Of a stretch of 64,000 nt of DNA, positions 22,529 through 35,553 are shown one piece after another (position 1 is the first letter of the stretch; each line of letters begins with the position of its first letter). The stretch is from Balanoglossus misakiensis (Eukaryota > Hemichordata): positions 6,386,001 through 6,450,000 of the forward strand of contig CM082584.2 of the NCBI GenBank assembly GCA_040954595.2. The letters run 5' to 3'. The notes under the pieces are model-generated. The model ran no database searches, was not told the DNA's origin, and was given only the letters and a program-made list of their open reading frames with translations. The position numbers and the translations under genes were made by a program.

Positions 22529-25500
22529 ATGACATCGTCTCAAGAACTACGTGTAGAAACCGAAATGGATGAAACTGAACCAGAAGAAGGTGTCCCACTT
22601 CTTCCTGTTGTGACGTTTACACAGCCGGACTTTGACGGTCGGCGCAGGGAGGACGCGCACAATGTGGACATGCTCTATGTCAAGGAAGAAATGGACGATG
22701 ACTACTACATGAAGTTTTCGCCCCAGTACAAGCGGAGGAGAGTGGAGCTGGTGTTCTCCGGATCAGCGTTCCTGATCATCGACTTCCTTCAGATTTACGC
22801 TCTGATATTCTCGGTCGCCCTCCGCTGGACCTGGCCGGAGGAGTGGAGCCGGGCCACCCGGTATATTTTCTTCGCCAACCTCGACATCTGGGAATTCACG
22901 AAACTCCAGCTGCCGGGCGTGTACAAGGCCGCGTCCAACTACTTCATCCCCAGCGACCAGATGGTCATCGACTATCGCTACTACCTCCTGGCGTGGGGAC
23001 TCGTCGCCTTCTTCTTCGTGCTCTCGTTCGCCTGCATCTACATCGCCTTCAACGCCAAGAAGCGCCCCAACATGCTGATCCGGCTGGCCAAGCTGAAGAT
23101 GGTCTACGCCACCCTGTGCCACATCCTGGCCCTCCCGTTCGGCGTGGCCATCGCCCGCATATTCTTCTGCACGCCGTACGTGAACCAGCTGGACGTGTAC
23201 AACGCCTACACCTGCTGGAGCGGTATCCACTGGGCGTTCATCTGTCCGTTCGTCGCCATCGCCGTCATGTTCTACGTCGTCTACCCGATCTGGCTCATCA
23301 CCAAGATCCGGCCGCACTTGCTGAGCACCCGGGGCGAACGCCACGAGGGCTACGTGCAGCTCAAGGAGACCGAGTACGCCCACTCCCTGTCCACGCTCTG
23401 GCTGGTCAATCTCTTCTTCTTCTTCTCCTCTTTCCAACGTTTCTGGGTGTACTACCACCCGGTCATGCACATCTTCAAGGGCATCCTGATCATCTGGTAC
23501 GCCTCCCTGCTGCACGAGTCTTTGCTCCAGGCGGGCCTGATGTCCGCGACGCTGTTGGTGATCTTCGTCGCGGTCTGCGTCAAGCGGCCGTTCCGCCTGA
23601 CCTGTTTCAACTTCTACATCATTTTCATCTTCGGCCTCCTGACGACCCTCTGCATCATCGGAACCTTCCAGAACATCCCGGGGATACTCTCCGCCTTCCT
23701 GACCCCGGACTACCTCAAGTGGGAGCTGGCCGGGCTGCTGGGGTGCTGGGTCTTCGTCACGGTCGTCTGGTTCGCGTACCTCATCGGCCGCTACTTCGAG
23801 CTGTGCTGCGGCGGCGGCCCGCTGTGGCCCAAGATGACCTCCCACGGCATGGACGAGCTGAGCGAGCACACGCAGAAGTACATGCACGCGCTGCTGCACG
23901 GCAGGATCATCCTGGAGTACGCGCTGTCCATCCCGCCCGTCTTCAGCCCCGCCCACGAGCTCGCCCGGCAGATCCAGATCGTCAACGCCTACTGCCGGGA
24001 GGCCGAGCTGCTGCGCGACCCAATCCACGACGCCCTCTGGGACCTGCTGGACGAGCTGATCGAGGCCCACTCCAAGATCGCGCCGATATCGCTGTTCGCC
24101 GAGTCGGTGAAATCGTCCATCCGAGAGACGGCCAGCGATCTGATGAAGATCATGCCCTCGTTCAAGAAACGCCTGGCACAGAGAGAATACGACTTCTGTT
24201 TGATGACACCACTGAAAAGGCGTATGCTTCTGAAGATGTACATTATAGGTAACGTTATGTTCATTTAATGTACATGTACCTACACCTCACATTAGACAAA
24301 CTTGTGGTGGCTAAATTATAACAGTTACCATTGATTTTGAGACATTCACTTTAAAAAACAAAAGTTTACAAAATGATAGTGTACCCATGTGAGGGCACTG
24401 TCAGTTTCCTCAGCATTTCCCAGAAATTACCCATGAGGGCGCTGTGACTTTTTCAATGAAGTCCAGATCGGTCAGTTGGGAAAAGAACGTGCACATTATC
24501 AAGAATCTGATTGTGAGCAACTATGGGCAGCTAATCAATCTGAGAGCCCCTTTCTGCGATATCGGAAGAAAGATAGTCTTTGATTTAAGGCCTTGACCAG
24601 CTTGTAATCTGTTATAGCGTAGCACATCCTATGGGGAATAGTTATCACTGGTTGCAATATTCCATATGGCACGGCAGTTTGTCGTACTTCCGGAGAGACG
24701 GGTTTATGAAAGTTGTCAGGCAGACGCCAATGAGTTTAATTTCCACCTCTTCAGTCAGAACTGATTGACTCTCGGCTGTTCACGATATTAAAGCGGTCTC
24801 CTCCGTTTGACAGCTCCACTCGGCATACCCTCAGTGTACTCCAGAAAAAAACAAATTCCACTGATTGAAATAAAAAAAACATGGTCTGAATTTCAATTTG
24901 ATTTCTTTTACACCACAGAGCGCAACTACATGTATATATGGCACATCTCTGGAATTGTAGTTGCTTTTACTGAATGAAACAGGGTTGTGTTGTGAAGGAA
25001 AATTGAGTTCAAACGAACCCTGTCAAACATGGATCATTTTCCTATTCATTCACGAAGACATGGTCAAACCCTGAGCTTTTTCTGGTGAAGCACTTAATGT
25101 ATAGATCTATTCACATGGAAATATAGTCGTTTGGGTTAAAACTCTAGCTGGTGCTTGTAACTCTGAAAATTACATGAAATTTGGAAAGTAATGAAAATCA
25201 ACAATATGTAATGTAAGAAGTCTAGTGGTACACACTGCCCTCAGTGTACAACCTCCGCATTTTGACAAATAAATCAACTTTTCAGTTTTGCGCTTTACAA
25301 CTTTAACTACAGTTCTGTCTTGTAAATCGACCATCAGGGGGTTTTGTTTTTAGTTCTCGTGTAAAATTGATAACGTCACAAGATGATACATGTACGACCG
25401 ATAACCCATCATGGATTTCTCTTGCTCTCTACGTCTAGGTGTATTTGTCAATGACAGACGTGATCGAAGTAGAGATTATCAGAAGACTGATGTTGTCAAG

Positions 25501-27425
25501 AAACTCTACAATCCTAAGGAGTCTGTTGTCTTGCAGACCAGGGATTCTGAAGGTAAGTTCGCACTTTCAGCTCAAATTTTTCAATTAATTTTGTAGAATG
25601 CACACATCTTTGTCTGATTGAGAAATCACCCAATTTTTGGTCCTTACATAAATTACCCTCTCGGGAATTACTGATCAATCTAAGACGACACATTTCAGAT
25701 TTCATCAACAACAATGGCACCTCCAGGAGAACAGTTAGACAACTGACTGATGGTCCTGCATTAATTGATTAACACTCAGATATTCATGGAAACGCATCAA
25801 ATTTTAACCAGACAATCTCGCAGACTGGTGTTCCGGAAAAGGGTTTCCGGGGGGACAGTTTATCAAAAGTTGTATGACGCGATAACATGACTGATGTATT
25901 TTATCACTCTACGTGCAAATTGTGTTTGCTCTCCAAGATGACTATCACGTATCTGCATGATCCTATACGGGAGGGAGATCATAATTTCTGACACCAATAG
26001 TGACAGATTTTGTATGGCATCTTGTGTACTGCACAAATGAACATTTCCGTTAACGACGCCATAAATTTTGTTCTCTGTGCCTGGGGCAATGTATCAACAG
26101 AAGGACAGTGATTGTTATTTTGGGTGACATTACAGTTTCTATTCACATGACAGAACCTGCATCATTCGACTTAGATTTCAGCATGACATGAGAAACTTTC
26201 TTTCCTCATCCTTTCAGATGATGATGGCTATTACGAGGAGGATGTTGAAGTGGGCATCGGACCGACCGGACCAAGAGCCACGTACACTGTGTACAGACCA
26301 GAGACAGCTCAGACCATAGCCCTGATGTCAGATGATGAGTTGGCGGACTTTGAAAGGAGACACTTTGCTGCAGCCAGGGTAAGGAGGAGTACCATCTAGC
26401 TGACGTGAAAAAAAGGGGTGCTGTGACAGTCAGAGTGGCCCTTAGATAATAATGAAAAAGGAGTCCAAGTTTACGTGTGTCCTTAGTTCCAGTATCATGA
26501 ATGTGAACAAAATTGTTTCACAAACGCATAGTTGTTGGCCATTGATTCTGAGGGGTACTCTATTCTGATGCTGATGTAGGGCAAAAAAAAAGTATATACC
26601 ATAAAAATGTTGACTCATGGCAAATGATATGAGTGAAACAAACAGGCTTCCCTAGCTCATAGTCAACATACAAGCTTAAGCATGTGAATTTTGGGGATAT
26701 AGTTACCGGTAACATGACTGTTTTTATTTGATTACAGAGTGATACATTCTCGTCGCTGACTGATTCCATCGATATCACTGCTATGATGGCGGGAGTTCCA
26801 GATCTTCAAACTAGCACAGGGTAAGAACCAAACAATAATAAATCTTGGATAAAAATTACAGTTGTTACACTTTGTTTATCTGTGAGAAAAATATTCTCTG
26901 TTATTTGACACAAACTGGCATTCTTATGAGACAGGGGGTTATTTTAGCCTCTTTTTTTGACCAGATGGCGTAAATAAATATGAAATAAATTGATGGTTTT
27001 CCTAATTTTTGTTTTGAATGCACAGGTCGTCACGTCCCAGCTCCAGCGCCAGCAAGTCGCGCCAGGGGTCGTCTCACTTGAGCGAACAAAGCACGGCCCC
27101 GCAGAGCACGCCCGCCGATCTGAAGAGCGCCCTCACAGTTCAGAAAGACAGCCCCGCCGCCGATCTGAAGAGCACCCCCGCTGGCGAAGCAGACGAGCTG
27201 GGAAGCAAGTCCGAGCCAGAGGCGGACGCGGGACCGTGGGAAGGAATCGTCGCAGGAGAAGACAAACAGGAACCGGAAGACATCCGACCGGAAGTAGCTA
27301 CTTTGAGTGAAGAGGCAGAGGAAGACGAGGCCACGACCAAAAAAAGCAAAAGCACCGAGAGATTACTGACCCCACAGCAACAGAAGAAACGTAAAAAGAA
27401 AACCGGTTCTAAGAGAAAGAAGTAA
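22529..27425 (+). CDS. Uncharacterised membrane protein with about nine TM segments
   Basis: Not recognised. Five exons: 22529-24248, 25439-25552, 26218-26378, 26738-26820, 27026-27425, joined in phase to 825 codons plus TAA. The start has CCACCATG context. Residues 1-75 are acidic and likely cytoplasmic. About nine hydrophobic segments follow up to about residue 430, e.g. FLIIDFLQIYALIFSVAL, LLAWGLVAFFFVLSFACIYI, HWAFICPFVAIAVMFYVVYP, FNFYIIFIFGLLTTLCIIG and WVFVTVVWFAYLIG. A helical stretch with many charged residues (LSEHTQKYMHALLHGR … LMKIMPSFKKRL) comes next, then an acidic tail, a Ser/Pro/Ala-rich part with ADLKS repeats, and a Lys/Arg-rich end (KKRKKK). There is no signal peptide, so it is probably an integral membrane protein with a long cytoplasmic C-terminus. 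A channel or receptor-like role is possible, but nothing specific is shown. The first exon is 1.7 kb, intronless and far more GC-rich than its surroundings. Confidence 0.82.
24249..25438 (+). other. Intron 1 of the nine-TM gene
   Basis: A 1.2-kb AT-rich intron following the GC-rich first exon, with a canonical donor (gtaacg) and acceptor (cgtctag). No exon or repeat recognised. Confidence 0.75.
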
Positions 27426-27991
27426 AAATGATTTATATATTTTCAGGAGTTATTTACAGAAAATTTTCCTATTCAAATTGACGAGTTATTCCAAAATCGA
27501 CTACAAATACATTCCCGTCCACTTTTTAATACATTTGAAATCTAACGGGTTGTAGGTAGTTCCTACAACAAAATTGTGGAGATATAGAGTACAACACTTG
27601 CAGAGGCTTTACGTTCCTGATTTGATTTTCAACAAAAATCTTGTTTAAAGATTTATGTGGCTGAAATTGTGGAAGTACCCAGTAGTTACAGTGCTTTATC
27701 AAGGGAAACTTGGTCACTGATGTTATTTTAGGCTGATTTTCTGTTTTACGTAGTTTTAAAATTGCAATACTGTATCTACAATTTCAAAACAAACCTTGAA
27801 AGTTCTGTAAATAACTGTACAGAGAAGATTGTTATTACATCTATATTGTACATTGTTTTATGCAAAATTACAGTTTTCGTATATTGTTCTAACAAAGTAA
27901 CCAGTTATGGTTATCGCTGAAGAAGAAAAAATCCCCCTGATTTCTCCTGTAAATTCTCTGTATATTATTAATTTCTACCCAAATGTATCAT

Positions 27992-27997
27992 AATAAA
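27992..27997 (+). terminator. Candidate poly(A) signal of the nine-TM gene
   Basis: AATAAA in an AT-rich stretch about 570 bases after the stop codon, followed by T/G-rich sequence. It is a good candidate but not proven. Confidence 0.55.
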
Positions 27998-30900
27998 TTT
28001 TTATATACTGGCAGTATATGCATATGTATGTGTTTGTGAGTACTTATTCTTAGAGCTTTTTCTCAACTATTTCTAGTGTCAGAAGTTTTCACACCAAAAA
28101 GTTTCAGTTGAACAGAACAAGTAATGCATGACTTAGCATTGAGATTATATTTATCTTTTAGTTGTAAAGATGAAGAAAAAATTTCCACACAAAACCACTC
28201 CTTTGACCACTGAGGTTTGTATGACATTGTGATGGAAGATATAAACATGTGCCAACGGTATAAGATCAAAGGTTACTTCACATATTAGCATACAGGTGAC
28301 TGCTTCACCGCAAAAAAACAACCCTGGGCTTTCTATTGTCAGTCATCATCCTTATCATTTAGAAGTTTGACCTACGATGACCTCTGATGTGAGCACATCA
28401 TAAGGCTGCATGTGCTCTTAAAAATCTGCATCATCTGTGTCTCCATATGGGAATGCACGTAAAGGCTTATACACAGAAACCCATACCCAGTGAGCTAAAT
28501 CAGTAGTTTTAATTTGTTTACCATGGCAACACATTTATCATTGATTGTATTCATAACGGCAATGCATAAACCTCATTTCTTGCCAACAGTCTCTGTTAAT
28601 CCTACTATCTGATCTTTTTTTCAATTTCAACCTAAAATAATAATAATGAATTTCAATATATCCTATAGATTACTAATCTGCAAGCTCTTGAAAAAGCATA
28701 ATTATAATCCATCTGTGCATAATTGAAAAATATTCTTGCCTTCGAATTAAAATTTTCTCTCAAAATCAAATACAGTCCAACGCCACCTGTAATGTACAGG
28801 ACCTAAAATTCTTGATTCAAGCATGGATGTAATCCTGGTGGTTGATATATAAAAAGCAATTTCTGCAGAGAAATCAGACTGAGGATAAAAACACAGAAGT
28901 ATGCAGGCAATATGTCAAGGTGATTTCTAGATTTGAAAAGTGTAATTCCACACCTGTCAAGGAGAGACGAAAAACAGCTCCGTGTCAAATTGCTTCTGGT
29001 CGTACCGGAATACTCTGTGGATGATTTCAGGAAATTAAGACACCCAGAAAACAAGCCGAGTTGTTGTCGTGCGTCACCTTCCTTTCATAAATCTGACAGG
29101 CAAAGAGTTGTATTTGCAAATGACCTCTGAACTTTCTTTCGAAGAGTAAATGAATTATGGTACTTCTGGTAATTTTTCTTGAGCCTTTTTCTGTGAACTG
29201 CCTTTTCAGTAGAAAAAAAAAACACGAGAGCATGTACACAGGATGTATTCAATCATGGAGACCGCAGTCGGCTTGGCGACCCTCTAGCCAAGTTTTGTTC
29301 TTGCTGGTATTAATGACGTATGTACACTGTACCTAGTATTAAACTTGTCAGATTTGCATATCGCCTAGGGAACCACTATCACTCTCTCCGCAAGTGTCAC
29401 TGAATGTCACAAAATCGGGTTAGGCTCAGAAACAGGGACATGGTAAATCACAGATTAGCATAGTCACATTGCTTGTACAGTGATCTTACTCTATCAGAAA
29501 TTAAATCAATCTTTTCCTTCGGATTTTCAGCATTAAAATCAGCTTGGCTTTAGGATGTTCTTGCGGTTGGGTTCGATCGTTCCAAAGATGAACAAAGTAT
29601 TGCTTTGGTTGATGGTGTTTGACAGAAACCTCTCTCGCGACGATTAAGTTTCTTTCAATGAATAATAACGGACAGAAGGCACCAAGTCATAATACCAGCC
29701 GTTTATCGCATCATTCGACATTGAACAACTTTGCCCTTGATGGAGTCAGACTTCCTGTTGCCTTGGAGACAGCGAACTTATTGCAGAAGGGAAACAAGCA
29801 CATTAGACATGAGTACACTGCTGTGAAATCAAATATACTGCATTCTGTTGATAACACAAGCCAATTTTGTGGTCACATGTGGTCTTCCCAAAGACTTTAC
29901 TGTGCAAAAAGTTTGTGTGTGAATTTGCATTTGCTCACATTAAGTTCTGAATCCTCAACCCACACATCAACTCACTCTCATCCCACTTTTCTCTGAAGAT
30001 GAGAGCAGTCAACAAGCATACAAAAGGTCCACACACAAAAAAGAAACCAAGTTAAAATGTAGAACACACTCCTCGATTTCATTTCCCCAATTTTACATAT
30101 TAAGTATGTTTATTCATGAAAAATAGAAAATTTTCTGAAATACAATCTCGGGGAGAAACAAAACACTGAGAAGAGGAACAACATCGTGAAATTAAAATAT
30201 AAATTTTGAAAATACGACAGACATAATTTTGGTTTGGTACAGTGGGATATATCTCTTGGCAGTAATACGAATTAAGTATCATTCCTGAAGAAAATGTTTT
30301 GCAAGGTAGAGTTTTGAAAAGTTTGTCATACAAAGTTTGTCCATAATCACTCTGGAATTGAATTTTAATGAGAACATGATTTTTTTCTGCAAAAACTTGG
30401 ATCAATGAGTCTACGTGATGTTGGAAGTTCTACTGCGCAGGAATTTTCAGCTCTCCAGCTACATGCTTGCATTTGTCAAAACTTGTAACCTGAAGTATTT
30501 ACCACTTTACAAGTTAAAAGAAACGAAATCTATATTTGCCATAGTTCTCACTGTGCAAATCTTATTAATAACACTGGTTAAGAATTTTTCACCAATCTTG
30601 CATCTGATACTGCAAGTTGGCCAGCATTCACAAACATGAACTGTTCTGAAATATACTGCATAGAAAAGCTCATACACATATTTTGTAATTCATTGTATCT
30701 TGTATATGCACTCTCATTACATTAAAACCTACACTGTGTGTACAACTCTAAACGGGCTATATTAAATATTCAGTAATCTATGTTATGGTGCTTGCTATAG
30801 AAGTAATACCTATATATACTAGTACTTGAAGCTGTTGGCTTCATTTTTTTTTTCTCACATTTGTTCGTGTATCATATAGCATGATAAATTTAAAACGCTG

Positions 30901-33868
30901 GAATTTTACAATGATCTTGTACAAAGGATGCGTTATAATGCAGGCTACTGGCCATTTTTGCATGCTGTAGGGAACAAGAATCTAAACTTGAAACTTGATT
31001 CACAGGACAAAAGCGTCTTTTAAAAAAAACATCCGAACAGAATGGAGACTGCTATGAGATTTGATGTATTTTGAGCCAATTGTGAAATTTGTCTTTCAAA
31101 AAGCTGGAATTTTTCTAAAAATACACTTTGCAGTGGAATTAATTCCTCAATTTCCGACTAAAAGGGATGTTGTTTTTTGCACTTGCCATGTGACAGTACT
31201 AAAGAGGGTTAATGGGATCAGGACTTTGAATGGAGACCAACTTTTTAGTACTGGCTACTACAGTTGAGTTTTTGTTCTTGCTACTGAAGGGCCCCAATGA
31301 TTGACACTGACAAATGGCATGCATAAGCCAACGAGAAATGGCCACAATAATATTAATGTCGAGAAAAATATTTGTCATCTCACGGAGTGTACATGGTACA
31401 CTGACCCCACAATACTGAACTGTTGCAAACCAAATCAGTTTTCAATATTCAAATTGTCACTAGAGACGGTAACTACAGGAACAGTTATGAAGAAACTTCA
31501 GTGATCTTGCCGTTATGTGCACTGGCCAAACTGTAGCACTTGGGATGAAAGACGGTGGCTCTTTTTTTCACCAAATCACAAAGCAGCTCCCATGACCATC
31601 GTGGGAAGGCATAAAATTTCACATTTAACCGCAGAAAAAATAGCCTTCTTGTTCCTCTTGCAAGAGGGCTATGGCCATTAAATCTGTTCTTGAAATACTA
31701 CTCAAATTTTCAAACATAAAACTACACAAGAATTATGTCTCCATTCAACACTGTGTTCCCTCATATATTTTTACTATACAGATTGATATAATTCTGTAGG
31801 TCAGACCACTCTCTCAAATATTTCTAGTTGTGAAATGCATATAAAAAAACAATGAACTCAAAAATATGTTCAAAATAACACTCATATTTACACTTGTTTT
31901 CTTTGATATTGTGCTCTGAAACAATTACATAGTATACTGTATTTGATAATCACAGTGTGAACTTTGGTTTACTAGTGTTTGAAAACTTAATTGTGATAAA
32001 ATGTTAAATTGTATGAATGAAAGCTGAGTATGAACATAGCACCATTGAGAATTAATACACACATGGGTGTGAAAAAATCAGTGACATGTATTCTTATTTC
32101 AAGTCTTCTAGTGTTTTTTCACTCAGGTCTCTTTAAAGACCAGAGACACCACAGTTCAAAGGTCATACTTCCATCTTACACATTATTCTACATGTACTTT
32201 TGCCTGTGTATGGGTAGCAGTCTGTTGTGGTTATGTGTGTATATAACACAATTAAGCATGCACTCATTAAACGTAAAATACATTTTTTTGTCGTCTCTGA
32301 TGTAAGTGCATGATACCCAGTTTTTTAAAATGATGTAATCTCTGTTTTTCCCAAAACAGCGCCACCTACAGTAAGTATGAGAAGAGGGCTGGGAATATTG
32401 AAAGACACTTTAAATAGTCTGCTTCGCTTTATTTCCCAGAAAGCTCAGCATATGTTACCAGATATAAGTCGTTGCGGTAGTGAGAATAGTTAAATGCCAA
32501 ACAAACAAACAAACAAGAAAATACTCCCTCATCCCATTCACCGTTGTGACAGAGTGAAATTTTCAAGTGGTAGATTTTTTTTTCATAAACTATGAGATGC
32601 GAAACAAATGCCAAAAGTTCTGAAATTCGTCAAACCCTAACACTACAGCGACACATTTAGGTGTTGGGCTGGTCCCCATCCCAATAATCATTATTAACCA
32701 CAAAGGGGTTGGTTGCTAGGTATTCACAGTAACATGCAATCTGATTGGCCAAATGGTGGAGGAATCTTATTGGGTGTTATACCATAGTTCCTGATATTGG
32801 CACAGAATGTTGCATTTACTGATAATAAAGAGTGGAAATTCATTGCATATATAGCTGCTGAAGATTTTGCTGTTGATATGAAGAAACCCTGACAACTGAC
32901 TGTCGAAAGATGCATGCATATATTGGGCAACTTTAGAAGCATGTTTTCAAATGGATTTGAAAAATGGCGGTTATCTCATCTGTTTGTGTCTGCAACCTTT
33001 CCCTGAAACCATGTTGACATGTCAGTTGTCAGCAATCATAATTTGTGAGGTAGGTAAAAATATGCGTAGTGAGATGTTTTCATCAAGAGGTTACAGGAAT
33101 ATGTTGGCATATCATCATTCTGGCAAAAACATTAAGATATGAGGTACAAAAAGTACTGAAAAGGATGAACATTTCGGGTAGTGCAACAAATAATCTCTAA
33201 CCGAGAAGATGACACACTTGCCTGTTTACCCTTGTCACATTATGGAATATTCCAATTGTTATCTATGAGTTGGATCCACGCACACCAAAATGGGTGTGAA
33301 AGGGTGAACTCATAAATCTCAATTATGAGAGGGTTTTTGTATCAAAAAATTGCCATATCTGCATGGAAATATTCCCTGCCAAACTAGAATCACCTTGCCT
33401 ACTAAAATTCCATTTCACAGTTCATTTTATAAATTGAAGTGCTGTGAAAAAAAGATTTACGACTGCCTAACGGCATACAACCTCTCGCGAAGAATATTTC
33501 ATATCTTCATGGTGAGATAGAGACTAGTGTGTCATATTACAGGTAAAAAAATATTTCTGAAGCAAACAAAATTTGTGATGTCACCAAAAAAAAAACAGAA
33601 CTGTACACCATAAAAAAGACATCAATGAAGATGGGATGAGAAACTATTATCAGTTTATTCATTGTTTTCTGGCATTTATTGTAGTATAAAATTGCTATAA
33701 AAGGACAATGATATTGAATTTCTTCTGAAAAGTGGCACTGAGGAAAGTCAAAATTTTGTTCCCGTTTCAAATCGAAAATTTGTAAGAACAAGGTTTCTCT
33801 ATATTGCTTGCATATATCAATGGTACTTTGCAACTGAGGATCTGTTGAGATTGGAAGGGGGAGGAAAA

Positions 33869-33982
33869 AATCACATTTTGTCGTACAATGGCGTGTGATT
33901 GGCCCAATCACATTCTGTCGTACACTGGTGTGCGATTGGCCCAATCACATTTTGTCGTACACTGGTGTGCGATTGGCCCAAT
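33869..33982. repeat. 37-bp tandem repeat, three copies
   Basis: The unit AATCACATTTTGTCGTACAC plus TGGTGTGCGATTGGCCC is repeated three times with a 37-base period and few differences. It lies downstream of the FGF receptor gene. Confidence 0.9.
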
Positions 33983-35553
33983 CTACTGACCTTTTGTGAC
34001 CTATGACCTTACACACTGTCACCTTCAGAACCAATTTGCAGTCTCCCATCCCACAAAATAACACTTTCCCAAAGATCTCTACAAGAACTTTGAGCTAAAA
34101 CTTCTCCACTCCCAGAGGTTGTATACAAATGGTATATGTTGTAAGTTTACAAAAATAGTGATTGTCTTCTCAAGTGGGGCTAGTAAATACACATTTTAAA
34201 AATAAGTTCTCATTTTGGAAAAAAATGTACTTTTTCATATATTTCTATCACTTAGTGTTGAAAGGAACAGAACCTCTCGTTTAGTGAAATCACAGGAGTG
34301 TATGAAAGCTATAAATGGACATTTAATTTTTCACTCGTAATTGAGATGTATTTGCATGAGTACGATCAGCCTCCAGCCAATAATATATCCTCCTCTCCTT
34401 AAAAACATTTTGATTTGCAGCTTTCAATGGTTCCCCTAGGCTGCTGAAAATCTACCAGTTTCAGTACCCCTAGCCTGCTTATATTAATACATTTGCATAC
34501 TAAGTACTTGCTAGATTAAAAAGCTAGAAAAATGCTAGCCTATACACTTGGCTAGTTTACCAAGTGCTCCAATCACTATTTTGCTTCTAGAGTCTCTTTT
34601 CTTCTGTCCATTGCTTCCTTCTGTCCATTTCTTGTCTTTCATTCATTTTTAACATTTTCAGAAAATGCTCTTGGCTTCCAGTTAAGAATGAGTGGACGAA
34701 TCTTTGCAGATGTTGACGATTGATCAGTTTTTACCCCTTTGATGTCACTTAGGGGGTTTGAAGAGATGGCAGCCGATCAGATGAGGGGTACTATATGTAC
34801 AGGACAATTGAAAATACAATGTCACCATGACAGATCCATTTCAGCTTTCCCTAGGCAGCATATAAATTACGGTCACATCAGGGATTTGGTGCACCAGGGT
34901 TCATATCTGTGTTTACCAATGCCTGTCTGCATGTACTCTTGGTCGAGCAGTTTCAATAGTAACCTCAAGGCAACGAACAGGAGGATTTCCAATAAACGCT
35001 TGATCGATAGAGTGTGCGGAATTCGGGTGAATTTGTTCTTAGATCTTCATCCTGAGAGACGGCATTGATTCCCGTTAATCAATATTTGCATAAAAATAAA
35101 ATCAGCACAAAAATGTTCCATTTGGCAGTATTCCAGCATTTGCGAGCAGAATTTTTGTCCGAAATTCTCCAAGTAATACACGATTGGTTATGATGTGGAT
35201 TATAGTGTGTGGAATCATCATCAATGGATTTTTTTTCTCCCATGGGCTTGTAAGTCCAGATCAACCATCTTGGGTCGAATCCTTAAGTCCGCATGGAAGT
35301 AAAACAATAACACTGGTGTTCCCCATGGAAACGGATGACATGGCCATAACGATGGAACATCGGCCAGCGAAGATAACATATTGGCAATTGTACTTGAAGC
35401 CGAAAAGGCAAAAAATGCATTCTAAGGCAAAAAATGCATTCTATAAAGTGCACAGCACTCAATATCTAAAACTGTCCTTTACAGTTTAATACAAAGGTGG
35501 GTTTATAGCAAAATCCAGGCAGAGCTGAATCATGAGTCTCCTTTGATGTGTTA

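Larger units (their letters stand above)
27426..35553. other. 8.1-kb intergenic region with 3' UTRs of two convergent genes
   Basis: The nine-TM gene (plus) and the FGF receptor (minus) converge here. An AATAAA at 27992-27997, about 570 bases after the plus-strand stop, is its likely poly(A) signal. For the receptor, minus-strand AATAAA occurs at 33675-33680 and 33654-33659, which would give a 3' UTR of about 1.9 kb; this is uncertain. The longest open frames (e.g. 125 codons at 29619) match nothing known to me. A 37-bp tandem repeat lies at 33869-33982, and an 18-bp phrase (GGCAAAAAATGCATTCTA) is doubled near 35407. Confidence 0.6.

Noticed and set aside
22763-24070. 435-codon antisense open frame opposite the nine-TM exon
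   Set aside because: It mirrors the G/C-rich third codon positions of the real gene; its composition is dominated by D, E, V, R and Q and it resembles no protein.
22843-24252. 469-codon plus-strand frame inside the nine-TM exon
   Set aside because: Frame-shifted shadow of the true reading frame, rich in R, P, H and L, with no hydrophobic pattern.
29619-29996. 125-codon plus-strand frame in the intergenic region
   Set aside because: No recognised similarity, low-complexity His/Ser composition, no splice or poly(A) context.
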